The position numbers and the translations under genes were made by a program. The notes beneath the pieces were generated by a model, which did not search any database, was not told the origin of the DNA, and saw only the letters and a program-made list of their open reading frames with translations. DNA of 50,529 bases from Auritidibacter sp. Marseille-P8566 (GTDB lineage Bacteria > Actinomycetota > Actinomycetes > Actinomycetales > Microbacteriaceae), in NCBI GenBank assembly GCA_945896925.1, contig CAMDEV010000002.1:1-50529 (forward strand), read 5' to 3'. Below are positions 39,143 through 48,878 of the stretch, in pieces (the stretch's first letter is position 1; every line of letters starts with the position of its first letter).

Positions 39143-40697
39143 TTCTAAATACCTCTTTACCCGATTTATAGGTGGCTAGAACTTTAGTTTCTATTAGGTT
39201 TTGGGTTGTGAATGGGTTCTGATTTAGAACAACTGCATCAAAAGGCTGGTTTAGTTCAAGAGTGCCCTTTTCTATTGCATTGAGCATCAACTTCACGTTA
39301 GATGAGTATGCAGATATTCCCTGCTCGACTGAGACTGCTTGACTAGGGTTGTGCGGTTCTTGAGAATCTAGTTCTTTACGGTTAACAGCAACGGCTAGCC
39401 CCTTGACTGGGTTGTATGTTGAGATCGGCCAGTCGCTTGAGAAGACTGTTGTGACACCAGTTTCAAACATGTCTCTAAAGGCGTAGAGGCTCTCTAGACG
39501 GTCTTTGCCTAGTTGATTTAGGCAACTAAGCAGTAAGCCGTTGTTCTGAGCCCAGTAAGGCTGGCCACACGCCACAACACCTAAGTCAGCCATTCTAGTA
39601 AGCAGGCTTTGGTTAGTGAGTTCAGCATGGGCAATCACTGGGGGATAGCTGAAGGCATTTAGTTCCTCAAGAACATCTAAAGTCATTTCAGTTGCCGCAT
39701 CCCCAATTGCATGGACATGGATTTGGAACTCGTTCTCGTGTGTCAAGGCTAAAGCTGCCCGAAAGTCATCACGTGGCCAGGTTGCCTCACCGTGATGGTT
39801 TGTAGTCAGGTATGGCTGTGAAACCAGTGCAGTTTGACTGCCGAACACACCGTCTGCAAAGAATTTTATCGAGGTTCCCTTTATCTGCCCTTTGGTGCCT
39901 TCAAGTTCTTTCCTCATTTGTATGAAGTAATTGATTTCTTCGTTAAAAGACGAAGGGTCTGCCCTGAAGCAAAGTGTGTAATCGAGTTGAAGCCTGTTTG
40001 ATTTCCATGCTGCGAGGTAGGTTTCCGCCATTCCTCGATCAATCCAAGCGTCAACGCACTCAACAATTCCTGATTCAGCAAGTGCTCTATCGGACCAGAG
40101 TAAAGCGTCAACATCTTGTTCTTGGGAAAGTTTCGGGGCAAGATCCATTACCAAAGACATCGCTGGCCATTCGCGCAGTATTCCTGTCGGAACTCCAGAC
40201 TCATCAACATCAACGCTGCCAGCTTCTAGTTCTGGCAATTGCCCGCTCATAAGGCCAACAATTTCAAGTGCTTTCGTGTTTACCCAAAGAGTGTGATGGT
40301 CATCACCATGAAGCACGACTGGTAGGTCTCCAACTGCTCTATCTAGAGTCTCTCTGTGAAAACGCATATCGAGTGATCTATCGAACACGGCTGCGTCAAT
40401 CCAGTTGAGTTCTGGGTGCTCTGTTACGTAATTGGAGAGCGCTGTGACAAGAGCTTCTTCGGTTAGGCACTTACTTATGTCTAATCCTCTAGCTTCACGA
40501 CCTGCGAAGAGGGGATGCGCATGTCCATCTCTAAAGGCGGGAGATAGGAACTTACCTTGTAGATCAACTGACTGTCTTTCAGAGCTTTCATCGAAAGCTT
40601 GTTGGCCTACGACTAGTCCTTCAGTAGAAACGTATAGAACATCGGTAAAGGATGAATTTCCTAGATAGATTTCACCGTTGTAATACTTAGTAACCAA
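39132..40697 (-). CDS. Amidohydrolase family 3 (YtcJ-like) protein
   Basis: DGHAHPLFAGREARGLDI; VHAIGDAATEMTLDVLEEL; FSSDWPISTYNPVKGLAVAVNR. Confidence 0.85.
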   Translation of the reverse strand: MVTKYYNGEIYLGNSSFTDVLYVSTEGLVVGQQAFDESSERQSVDLQGKFLSPAFRDGHAHPLFAGREARGLDISKCLTEEALVTALSNYVTEHPELNWIDAAVFDRSLDMRFHRETLDRAVGDLPVVLHGDDHHTLWVNTKALEIVGLMSGQLPELEAGSVDVDESGVPTGILREWPAMSLVMDLAPKLSQEQDVDALLWSDRALAESGIVECVDAWIDRGMAETYLAAWKSNRLQLDYTLCFRADPSSFNEEINYFIQMRKELEGTKGQIKGTSIKFFADGVFGSQTALVSQPYLTTNHHGEATWPRDDFRAALALTHENEFQIHVHAIGDAATEMTLDVLEELNAFSYPPVIAHAELTNQSLLTRMADLGVVACGQPYWAQNNGLLLSCLNQLGKDRLESLYAFRDMFETGVTTVFSSDWPISTYNPVKGLAVAVNRKELDSQEPHNPSQAVSVEQGISAYSSNVKLMLNAIEKGTLELNQPFDAVVLNQNPFTTQNLIETKVLATYKSGKEVFRTSP

Positions 40698-41294
40698 CTA
40701 GCCACGCTCGTTGAGATAGCAAACTCCGCAGAGCGATTCGTAGGTCACTTCAACACCGTCGATTGCAACTTGGTCACCGTGGAAGATGAACTCACCGTCA
40801 AACTTCCTACCGTTGAACATAGCTTTTCTGCCACAACGACAAATGGTTTTTAGCTCTTCCAAGCTGTGTGAGAGTTCCATGAGCCTAAGTGATCCTGGGA
40901 AACCAACAGTTAGGAAATCTGTCCTAATGCCGAAGGCAAGAACTGGAACACCATCCAACACTGCAAGTTCAAAAGCTTGATCCACTTGTTCTCTGGTTAG
41001 GAATTGAGCCTCGTCAATCAGGAGGCAGGAGAGATTCTTGATTCCCGGGATGATCAGTGAATCATTGGAATGCTCGTGCGCTAGTTCGCGAAGATTTGAA
41101 TCTGGGGTAACTAGGAAGTCAACTCTGCGGTCAACTCCGAGCCTAGAAACGATTGTTGAATCACCTTTGGTGTCGATGGCTGGCTTGGCAATTAGGACCT
41201 GCTGGCTGCGCTCTTCGTAGTTGTGAGCAACCTGCAAAAGGGCAGTGCTCTTGCCGCTATTCATCGCACCATAACGGAAATACAACTTAGCCAT
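40698..41294 (-). CDS. tdk: Thymidine kinase
   Basis: YFRYGAMNSGKSTALLQVAHNYEER; LLIDEAQFLTREQVDQ; zinc CRCGRKA..CGVC. Confidence 0.94.
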   Translation of the reverse strand: MAKLYFRYGAMNSGKSTALLQVAHNYEERSQQVLIAKPAIDTKGDSTIVSRLGVDRRVDFLVTPDSNLRELAHEHSNDSLIIPGIKNLSCLLIDEAQFLTREQVDQAFELAVLDGVPVLAFGIRTDFLTVGFPGSLRLMELSHSLEELKTICRCGRKAMFNGRKFDGEFIFHGDQVAIDGVEVTYESLCGVCYLNERG

Positions 41295-41441
41295 TTATCA
41301 GCCTTTCTGAGCCAATACCAATGCTAGAGCGGAACTGACTTAGGTTTGCGCATTTAGGCCAGTAGTCGTAATCTATAACTCTCTGGAACACATCAGGACG
41401 TTGGGGAAGACGCACCTAGTGTCTGTTTCGGAGGTTTCGCC

Positions 41442-41909
41442 ATGGCCAGAGGCCAGATACCCAGCAGGTTAGTGATTCACGCCTGCCCGGCTTCCGAGGT
41501 TGGCCGTATTCAAATCGTGAGCAATTGGACTAATCAAACTCTACTTCTAGGTTTTCAATCGGGTTCAGCCGACCTGAAACTTACCTATATCGAGGCAGAA
41601 CATTTAGTCTCTGAAATAGCTCAAATACCTGGCTGCACCTTTGAGCTCATTCAGTCAGGTAAGGATGCCGGTGTCCTGTTCATGCACCAGCCAGGCCTTG
41701 GAATATTTAGGGGAGACCTCAATGGAGCTGGTTCAATTACTCTCAGCGAAGATCGGCTACAGGCAATGCTTGATGAGTCATCGGGAAATCACAGAGAGTT
41801 CACCAGACTGTTGAGGTTAGCGCTGGGTCAGTCTTGGGACGACTTGTTAGAACCTTTTAGAGCTCAAGAGTATTCAGAGAATGTCGTGTTACTAAACCGA
41901 GCAGGTTAG
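41442..41909 (+). CDS. DUF3145-family protein
   Basis: HACPASEVGRIQIVSNWTN...LGIFRGDLNGAGSITLSEDRLQAML...LRLALGQSWDDLLEPFR; adjacent to FAS-II cluster. Confidence 0.8.
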   Translation: MARGQIPSRLVIHACPASEVGRIQIVSNWTNQTLLLGFQSGSADLKLTYIEAEHLVSEIAQIPGCTFELIQSGKDAGVLFMHQPGLGIFRGDLNGAGSITLSEDRLQAMLDESSGNHREFTRLLRLALGQSWDDLLEPFRAQEYSENVVLLNRAG

Positions 41910-43141
41910 TTGTATGAACGGAATGCGATAACAGCGTTGTGTCCACCAAAACCAAATGAGTTTGAGATGGCAAGTAAGTTACCGCCTAGGGGGCGAGGGC
42001 TTGTTACAACATCAAGGTCGATTGCTGGGTCTGGGTCATCTAGATTAATCGTCGGTGGAGCAATCTTTTCGTGAAGAGCAAGAATAGTGAAAACTGCTTC
42101 TATAGCTCCAGCACCACCTAAAAGGTGACCGGTAGAAGATTTTGTAGCTGAAACTGGAATGCTCTTTAGGTGATCACCGAATACACGCTTCAGTGCATTG
42201 TATTCAGCAATGTCACCAACTGGAGTGCTAGTTGCGTGGGCGTTGATGTGTCCAACGTCCTCAGGCTTAGCGTTAGCCATCTTTAGTACACCGAGAACAG
42301 CTCTAGCAGCAGCAGAACCCTCAGGGTCCGGGGCGGTGATGTGGTGAGCATCGCTAGTTACATAACCACCGGCTAACTCTGCATAAATCTTTGCGCCACG
42401 AGCAAGTGCGTGCTCTTCAAGTTCTAGGACGATGGCTCCAGCGCCTTCACCCATGACAAAACCGTCTCGGTTGATGTCATATGGACGTGATGCCTTGGCG
42501 GGCTCATCATTGCGGCGTGAAAGAGCGTGCATCGAAGCGAAGGCTGCCATCGGCAGTGGATGCATAGCTGCTTCACAGCCACCAGCAACAACAATGTCGA
42601 TTTCACCTGAACGAAGACGAGTTATCGCATTTGCGATAGCTTCAGTTCCTGAAGCACAAGCCGAAACAGAAGTTCTAACTCCACCACGAGCAGAGATGTC
42701 CATACCGATTGCAGCTGCTGGACCATTCGGCATCAGCATTGGCACAGTCATAGGAAGTACTCTTCTTGGACCTTTGGTTAGAAGAGTGTCGTAGGCATCG
42801 AGAAGTGTCCAAACACCACCGATCCCCGTGGCGAACTCAACAGAAAGACGTTCTGGATCGAAGCTTTGAACTGCTGCATCGGCCCACGCTTCTCTTGCAG
42901 CGATAAGAGCGAACTGGCTAGAAGGGTCTAGTCGTTTAGTTTCTTGGAGAGTGAGTATCTCACTGGCTGCAACCTTGGCTCGGCCAGCAAATGTAACAGG
43001 TAGTTCGTGTCTAGTAATCCACTCATAATCGAGCGTTACTATGCCGGACTCACCGGCAAGCAGGGCTTGCCAGGTTGTCTGGACGTTGCCACCGAGTGGC
43101 GTCGTAGCGCCAAGCCCGGTAACAACGATTTTTTGATTCAA
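41906..43141 (-). CDS. fabF: Beta-ketoacyl-ACP synthase II
   Basis: VSACASGTEAIANA, HINAHATSTPVGD, ATKSSTGHLLGGAGAIE. Confidence 0.94.
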   Translation of the reverse strand: MNQKIVVTGLGATTPLGGNVQTTWQALLAGESGIVTLDYEWITRHELPVTFAGRAKVAASEILTLQETKRLDPSSQFALIAAREAWADAAVQSFDPERLSVEFATGIGGVWTLLDAYDTLLTKGPRRVLPMTVPMLMPNGPAAAIGMDISARGGVRTSVSACASGTEAIANAITRLRSGEIDIVVAGGCEAAMHPLPMAAFASMHALSRRNDEPAKASRPYDINRDGFVMGEGAGAIVLELEEHALARGAKIYAELAGGYVTSDAHHITAPDPEGSAAARAVLGVLKMANAKPEDVGHINAHATSTPVGDIAEYNALKRVFGDHLKSIPVSATKSSTGHLLGGAGAIEAVFTILALHEKIAPPTINLDDPDPAIDLDVVTSPRPLGGNLLAISNSFGFGGHNAVIAFRSYN

Positions 43142-43147
43142 GAGTTA

Positions 43148-43396
43148 TTAGCCCTGAGCTGAGGTGATGAAGTTAACTGCATCAGCAACGGTTAGTAGGT
43201 TCTTGACTTCTTCATCTGGAATCTTCACTGAGAACTTCTCTTCAGCGTTAACCACGATGGTCATCATTGAGATTGAGTCGATGTCTAGATCGTTGGTGAA
43301 AGACTTTTCCATCTTTACTGAGTCGGTGTCGATACCTGTCTCTTCGTTTACGATGTCTGCGAGTCCTGCTAGTACTTCGTCATGCGAAAGTGCCAT
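43148..43396 (-). CDS. acpP: Acyl carrier protein
   Basis: FTNDLDIDSISMMTIVVNAEEKFSVKIPDEE, phosphopantetheine Ser (DSI). Confidence 0.94.
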   Translation of the reverse strand: MALSHDEVLAGLADIVNEETGIDTDSVKMEKSFTNDLDIDSISMMTIVVNAEEKFSVKIPDEEVKNLLTVADAVNFITSAQG

Positions 43397-43435
43397 TGAT
43401 TTTGCTCCTTGTTGGTTTGTTTTCTTGGGTTAAGT

Positions 43436-44440
43436 TTAGGGCAGAACTACTACTTGAGCAGCGAAGGCAAGCCCAGCGCCAAAGCCTATTTGGAGGGCCA
43501 GACCGTCAGATTTCACAGTGCCATCCTTGAGCAACTGGTGCATTGCTAGTGGAACGCTTGCGGCTGAGGTATTGCCGGTGGTTACTATATCTCTCGCCAC
43601 AGCAACAGATTCAGGCAGTTTTAGCTGCTTTACAAGCTCATCAATGATTCTGATGTTGGCCTGGTGAGTTACCAGAGCTGAGAGGTCTTCAGCCTTGATA
43701 CCTGCAACATCAAGTGCCTGCTGAGCGACCTTGACCATCTCCCAGACAGCCCACTTGAACACAGTCAGACCATCCTGACGAAGAGTTGGCCAGCTTGCTT
43801 CTCCATCTCTGAAATCAAGAAGAGATCCGGTCATGCTCACTGATGACCAATGCGAACCATCTGAACCCCAAACAGTCGGAGAAATACCTGCTTCATCGGC
43901 TGGACCGACGATTGCAGCACCTGCACCATCACCTAGAAGGAATGAGATGGAGCGATCAGTTGGATCGATGAAATCACTTAGCTTTTCGCCACCAACAACC
44001 AACACGTATTTAGCAACTCCAGATCTAACTAGAGCGTCAGCTTGAGCTATTCCGTAGCAGTAACCGGCACAGGCTGCAGAGATGTCAAAAGCAGGAGCTG
44101 GGTTAGCCCCGATAAGTTCAGCAAGCAGAGTAGCAGCTGAAGGGGTTTGATAGGGGTGAGTGATGGTGCTGAAGATTACGGCACCAATCTCAGAGGGCTC
44201 TATTCCGGCACCTTTGATTGCTTCATTAGAGGCTTCGACTGCCATGTCCATCAAAGACTGATCTTTGTCTGCTCTGGCACGAGTAATTACTCCGGTGCGT
44301 TGCCTGATCCACTCGTCACTTGAATCAATCGGACCAGCGATCTCATCGTTGGTTACCGTTAGGTGTCCACGAGATGCGCCCAGCGAGTAAATCTTGCTGA
44401 AGCGGACAGTTTCAAACTGATTCAGTTTTGCATGTGACAT
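43436..44440 (-). CDS. fabH: Beta-ketoacyl-ACP synthase III
   Basis: DISAACAGYCYGIAQAD; THQANIRIID; TGNTSAASVPLAM. Confidence 0.94.
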   Translation of the reverse strand: MSHAKLNQFETVRFSKIYSLGASRGHLTVTNDEIAGPIDSSDEWIRQRTGVITRARADKDQSLMDMAVEASNEAIKGAGIEPSEIGAVIFSTITHPYQTPSAATLLAELIGANPAPAFDISAACAGYCYGIAQADALVRSGVAKYVLVVGGEKLSDFIDPTDRSISFLLGDGAGAAIVGPADEAGISPTVWGSDGSHWSSVSMTGSLLDFRDGEASWPTLRQDGLTVFKWAVWEMVKVAQQALDVAGIKAEDLSALVTHQANIRIIDELVKQLKLPESVAVARDIVTTGNTSAASVPLAMHQLLKDGTVKSDGLALQIGFGAGLAFAAQVVVLP

Positions 44441-44446
44441 AACTAA

Positions 44447-45358
44447 CTACTTCCTTAGGCGTGAAATCAGATTATTAGCAGATTCAATATCTGCTGGGGA
44501 CTTGAGTGCAACTATTTCAACACCTGGCATACCACGTTTGGCTAAGCCAGCAAGAGTTCCAGCAGGGGATACCTCAATAACGCCAGTGACACCAGCTTCC
44601 ACCATTGCACTCATGCATAAATCCCAACGAACTGAGTTAGCAACCTGTCCGACCAGAAGGTTAATAAACTCAGACCCAAATTGTACTAGTTGACCTGCTT
44701 GGTTAGACCAGATAGTTAGCTGAGGGTCTGAAACGTTAAGTGTCTTTGTGAATACTTCTAGTTCTTCAACGGCTGGAACCATGAAGCTTGTGTGAAAAGC
44801 ACCGGCAACACTAAGCGGAATAACCTTCGCATATTCTGGAGGGCTTGCTACGAGAGCTTGAATTGCTTCCTTTGAACCAGCAGCAACAATCTGACCTGCA
44901 CCGTTGTAGTTGGCACCAGATAGGCCAAGCTCTGAAAGCTTTGCAATCACGATATCTTGATCCCCGCCAAGAATTGCAGCCATTGATTGCTCGGATGCTG
45001 AAGCAGCCTTCGCCATCGCTCTTGCTCTAACATTTACTAACTGCATGGATTCAGTGTTGCTGATTATTCCTGCAAGACTTGCTGCGCTTAGTTCACCAAC
45101 CGAGTGACCAGCTACACCTGAAACATCTTTTAGGTTCAGAAGGTTTGCGCTTGCAATACTGGCTGCAACGATTAGTGGTTGTGCGATAGCTGTATCGCGA
45201 ATTGTCTCTTCGTCGCTTAGAGTTCCGTGCTTAATCAGATCTACTGAAATGGTTTCTGAGAACTCTTCTAGTTGTGTTTTGTATTCCGGTAGCTCAAGCC
45301 ATTCGTTGAGAAAGCCAGGTTTCTGAGAACCTTGACCTGGACAAAGAATAACTAACAT
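44447..45358 (-). CDS. fabD: Malonyl-CoA:ACP transacylase
   Basis: LCPGQGSQKPGF; VAGHSVGELSAASLAG; GAFHTSFM. Confidence 0.93.
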   Translation of the reverse strand: MLVILCPGQGSQKPGFLNEWLELPEYKTQLEEFSETISVDLIKHGTLSDEETIRDTAIAQPLIVAASIASANLLNLKDVSGVAGHSVGELSAASLAGIISNTESMQLVNVRARAMAKAASASEQSMAAILGGDQDIVIAKLSELGLSGANYNGAGQIVAAGSKEAIQALVASPPEYAKVIPLSVAGAFHTSFMVPAVEELEVFTKTLNVSDPQLTIWSNQAGQLVQFGSEFINLLVGQVANSVRWDLCMSAMVEAGVTGVIEVSPAGTLAGLAKRGMPGVEIVALKSPADIESANNLISRLRK

Positions 45359-45361
45359 CGA

Positions 45362-48124
45362 CTAAGCGTCTCCGCCTGAAGCTCCTGAAGTTCCAGCTGT
45401 TACATCTAGCAAACGATACTTATCAATTGCTAATTGTGGAATGTGGGCTGCAACTTCACCTCGAGAAGCCAGTTGTTCAAGAACGCGAACAACAATCGAC
45501 GGACCATCGATCTTGAATGCACGTCTTGCTGCAGCTCTTGTGTCCGAGAAACCGAAGCCATCTGCACCTAGAGTTGCATACTCACCAGGAATCCACTTGC
45601 GAATCTGATCTGGAACCTGGTGCATGTAATCAGAGACACCAATGAATGGGCCAGGAGAACCAGCAAGCTTATTGGTTAGGTATGGAAGCGGTGCTGACTC
45701 TGATGGGTATAGGAACTTCTGCTCATCGCAAGCCAAAGCATTTCTTCTTAGCTCTGACCAAGATGTAACGGACCAAATGTCTGCAGAAACATTCCAGTCA
45801 TCCTGCAATAGTTGTTGAGCTTCGTAAGCCCAAGGAACTGCAACACCGGAAGCAAGAATCTGGGCTTTCTTAGTTGAAGGTGCACCAACACTGATTCGGT
45901 GGATACCATTTAGGATTCCATCGACATCAACACCAACAGGTTCTGCTGGTTGAACGATTGGCTCGTTGTATACGGTTATGTAGTAAATGACGTTTGGGTC
46001 AACGTGGGAACCGCCATACATTCTCTCGATACCAGCCTTGATGATGTGACCAATCTCGTATCCGTAAGCAGGGTCATAGGTAATAACACCAGTGTTGGTT
46101 GCAGCAAGGATTGGTGAGTGTCCGTCAGCGTGCTGAAGTCCTTCACCGGTAAGTGTTGTTCTACCTGCGGTTGCACCAATCATGAACCCACGGGAAAGTT
46201 GGTCGGTCGCAGCCCAGATTGCATCTGCTGTTCTTTGGAAACCAAACATCGAGTAGAAGACATAGAACGGGATTAGCGGCTGACCCTGAGTTGCATATGA
46301 AGTTGCAACTGCAGTGAAAGCTGCTACGGATCCAGCTTCGTTAATACCGGTGTGCAGGATCTGACCTGCTTCTGATTCCTTGTATGAAAGTAGTAGGTCA
46401 CGGTCAACTGAGATGTAGTGCTGTCCTCTTGGGTTGTAGATCTTTGCGGTAGGGAAGAAAGCATCCATACCGAAAGTTCTAGCCTCATCAGGAATGATTG
46501 GAACAATTCGAGGGCCTAGCTCTGGAGTCCTTAGCAGATCCTTCAACAAACGTACGAACGCCATTGTGGTTGCAACTTCTTGAGTTCCAGAACCACCCTT
46601 AGCGACATCCCAAACCTTAGCTTCAGGAAGTTCGAATGAAACGTACTTGCTTCTTCGCTCTGGTAGGTAACCACCTAGAGCCTTACGACGCTCGTGCATG
46701 TAATCAAGTTCAGGAGCAGACTCAGGCTTAAAGTATGGAGGCTGGTATGGATCAGCTTCTAGTGCTGCATCGCTAATTGGAATGTTTAGGTCATCTCTAA
46801 ATGACTTTAGGTTCTCCAGGGTTAGCTTCTTCATCTGGTGGGTAGCGTTTCTACCTTCGAATGATTTACCTAGACCGTAACCCTTGATGGTCTTTGCCAA
46901 GATCACTGTTGGCTGACCCTTGTGAGCCATAGCTGCAGCGTATGCTGCGTAGATCTTTCGGTAGTCGTGTCCTCCACGCTTTAGAGTCCAGATCTGTTCG
47001 TCTGTGATACCGTCAACCAGCTTTGCGGTGCGAGGATCTCTTCCGAAGAAGTTCTCTCTAATGAAGCCACCGTCCATGGTCTTGTATGTTTGGAAATCAC
47101 CATCAGGAGTGGTGTTCATCAAGTTCACGAGAGCACCGTCGTTGTCATTAGCAAGCAGTGAATCCCACTCGCGACCCCAAATAACTTTGATGACGTTCCA
47201 ACCAGCACCGCGGAAGAAGGATTCAAGTTCCTGAATAATCTTTCCGTTACCACGAACAGGACCATCTAGTCTCTGCAGATTGCAGTTCACAACGAAAGTT
47301 AGGTTATCTAGTCCATCGTTAGCTGCAAGCTGAAGTGCACCTCGTGATTCAACTTCGTCAAGCTCGCCATCACCCAGGAACGCCCAGACATGTTGGTCTT
47401 GAGTGTCTTTGAAACCACGACCAGCAAGGTATCTGTTTGTTTGTGCTTGATAAATAGCGTTGATTGGTCCAATACCCATTGACACGGTAGGGAACTGCCA
47501 GAACTCTGGCATCAGTCTTGGGTGCGGATAAGAAGATAGACCTCCACCAACGTGTGACTTTTCTTGTCTAAAACCATTTAGTTGATCTTCTGAAAGACGA
47601 CCCTCAAGGAAAGCTCTTGCATAAGGGCCAGGGCTTGCGTGACCCTGAATGAAAATCTGGTCTCCACCTGAAGGGTGGTCCTGTCCCTTGAAGAAGTGAT
47701 TGAAACCAACTTCGTAAAGAGACGCGGAAGATGCAAATGTTGAGATGTGTCCACCAACTGCAATTCCTGGACGCTGAGCTCGGTGCACCAAGATAGCTGC
47801 GTTCCAACGCATCCAAGCGCGGTAGGTGCGTTCAATTGTTTCGTCCCCAGGGAAAGCTGGCTCGTCAGCGGTTGCGATGGTGTTGATGTAATCGGTAGTT
47901 GGAATAGATGGAACATTCAATTGAAGTTCGTGTGAGCGACGAAGGAGGTTGAGCATGATTTCGCGAGCACGGGCCTTGCCGTGAACTCTAGCTAAAGCAT
48001 CAAGTGATTCGAGCCACTCTCTGGTCTCTTCTGGATCTTGATCTGGTGTGCTGCTTGCAAAAGCGTCCTGGTTGTTAACGGACAACTTATCCTCGTTTCG
48101 ACTCTTCAGCTTGAAGCCATTCAT
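45362..48124 (-). CDS. aceE: Pyruvate dehydrogenase E1 component (homodimeric type)
   Basis: [74 protein letters not shown]; start at 48124 (MNGFKL) preferred. Confidence 0.95.
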   Translation of the reverse strand: MNGFKLKSRNEDKLSVNNQDAFASSTPDQDPEETREWLESLDALARVHGKARAREIMLNLLRRSHELQLNVPSIPTTDYINTIATADEPAFPGDETIERTYRAWMRWNAAILVHRAQRPGIAVGGHISTFASSASLYEVGFNHFFKGQDHPSGGDQIFIQGHASPGPYARAFLEGRLSEDQLNGFRQEKSHVGGGLSSYPHPRLMPEFWQFPTVSMGIGPINAIYQAQTNRYLAGRGFKDTQDQHVWAFLGDGELDEVESRGALQLAANDGLDNLTFVVNCNLQRLDGPVRGNGKIIQELESFFRGAGWNVIKVIWGREWDSLLANDNDGALVNLMNTTPDGDFQTYKTMDGGFIRENFFGRDPRTAKLVDGITDEQIWTLKRGGHDYRKIYAAYAAAMAHKGQPTVILAKTIKGYGLGKSFEGRNATHQMKKLTLENLKSFRDDLNIPISDAALEADPYQPPYFKPESAPELDYMHERRKALGGYLPERRSKYVSFELPEAKVWDVAKGGSGTQEVATTMAFVRLLKDLLRTPELGPRIVPIIPDEARTFGMDAFFPTAKIYNPRGQHYISVDRDLLLSYKESEAGQILHTGINEAGSVAAFTAVATSYATQGQPLIPFYVFYSMFGFQRTADAIWAATDQLSRGFMIGATAGRTTLTGEGLQHADGHSPILAATNTGVITYDPAYGYEIGHIIKAGIERMYGGSHVDPNVIYYITVYNEPIVQPAEPVGVDVDGILNGIHRISVGAPSTKKAQILASGVAVPWAYEAQQLLQDDWNVSADIWSVTSWSELRRNALACDEQKFLYPSESAPLPYLTNKLAGSPGPFIGVSDYMHQVPDQIRKWIPGEYATLGADGFGFSDTRAAARRAFKIDGPSIVVRVLEQLASRGEVAAHIPQLAIDKYRLLDVTAGTSGASGGDA

Positions 48125-48163
48125 GGCGTCTTCAAGCAAAAATGGTAACCTAGCCCTGTTCGG

Positions 48164-48183
48164 ACCCTAACTAAGTTTAGGGT
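48164..48183. repeat. Inverted repeat ACCCTAA-N6-TTAGGGT in the divergent aceE/peroxiredoxin intergenic region
   Basis: ACCCTAACTAAGTTTAGGGT, perfect 7-bp arms. Confidence 0.55.
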
Positions 48184-48235
48184 TTGTTCGCAGTGCTTAT
48201 TTGGATTAGCCCTTAAACCTACCGAAGGAGTTTTC

Positions 48236-48700
48236 ATGTCACTACTTATTGGTGATCTATCCCCAGACTTTACCCTGCCAAACCAATTTGGCGAAGATGT
48301 GACACTAAGCCAATTCCGGGGAGTAAAGCCTGTGGTTTTGGTCTTTTACCCGCTTTCTTTCTCAGGTATCTGTACTGGTGAATTGTGCGAAATTAGAGAC
48401 AATTTCGCCAATTTTGAGTCAAAAGACGTCGAATTGCTAGCTATTTCGGTTGACAGCAAGTATGTCCAGAAGGTTTTCGCTGAGCACGAGGGCTACAAGT
48501 TCTCGGTTTTGGCTGATTTCTGGCCTCATGGAGGCGTTGCTAAGGACTATGGAGTGTTTCTAGAGGAGCACGGAATCTCTAACCGAGCGACCTTTGTGAT
48601 CGATAAAGACGGTGTTTTGGTGTCAAAGTTCGTAACCGCACCGGGTCAAGCTCGTTCTCTAGATGAATACGATCGCGCTCTGGCAACATTGACCGCCTAG
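48236..48700 (+). CDS. Peroxiredoxin (AhpC/TSA, AhpE/BCP-like)
   Basis: PDFTLPNQFGEDVTLSQFRG; VFYPLSFSGICTGELCEIRDNF. Confidence 0.92.
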   Translation: MSLLIGDLSPDFTLPNQFGEDVTLSQFRGVKPVVLVFYPLSFSGICTGELCEIRDNFANFESKDVELLAISVDSKYVQKVFAEHEGYKFSVLADFWPHGGVAKDYGVFLEEHGISNRATFVIDKDGVLVSKFVTAPGQARSLDEYDRALATLTA

Positions 48701-48747
48701 CCTAGGGTATAGTTTTCTAAGCGCCACTTGGCGCTGCGTCGAGAGTC

Positions 48748-48820
48748 GGGCCTTTAGCTCAGTTGGTAGAGCGCCACGCTTACACCGTGGATGTCATCGG
48801 TTCGAGCCCGGTAGGGCCCA
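48748..48820 (+). tRNA. tRNA-Val (anticodon TAC), CCA not encoded
   Basis: GGGCCTTTAGCTCAGTTGGTAGAGC..CTTACAC..GGTTCGAGCCC..AGGGCCCA followed by CTT. Confidence 0.94.
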
Positions 48821-48831
48821 CTTTTCGACTT

Positions 48832-48869
48832 TTACTGCCTTGAGGCATAGGTATATGCCTCGGCAGTAA
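48832..48869 (+). terminator. Hairpin downstream of tRNA-Val
   Basis: TTACTGCC-TT-GAGGCATA-GGTA-TATGCCTC-GGCAGTAA; 16 bp with a 2-nt bulge. Confidence 0.65.
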
Positions 48870-48878
48870 GATTTGCCT

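Noticed and set aside
41906-48124. fabF-acpP-fabH-fabD-aceE plus DUF3145 cluster as a novel pathway
   Set aside because: This arrangement is ordinary for actinobacteria; catalytic motifs all look intact.
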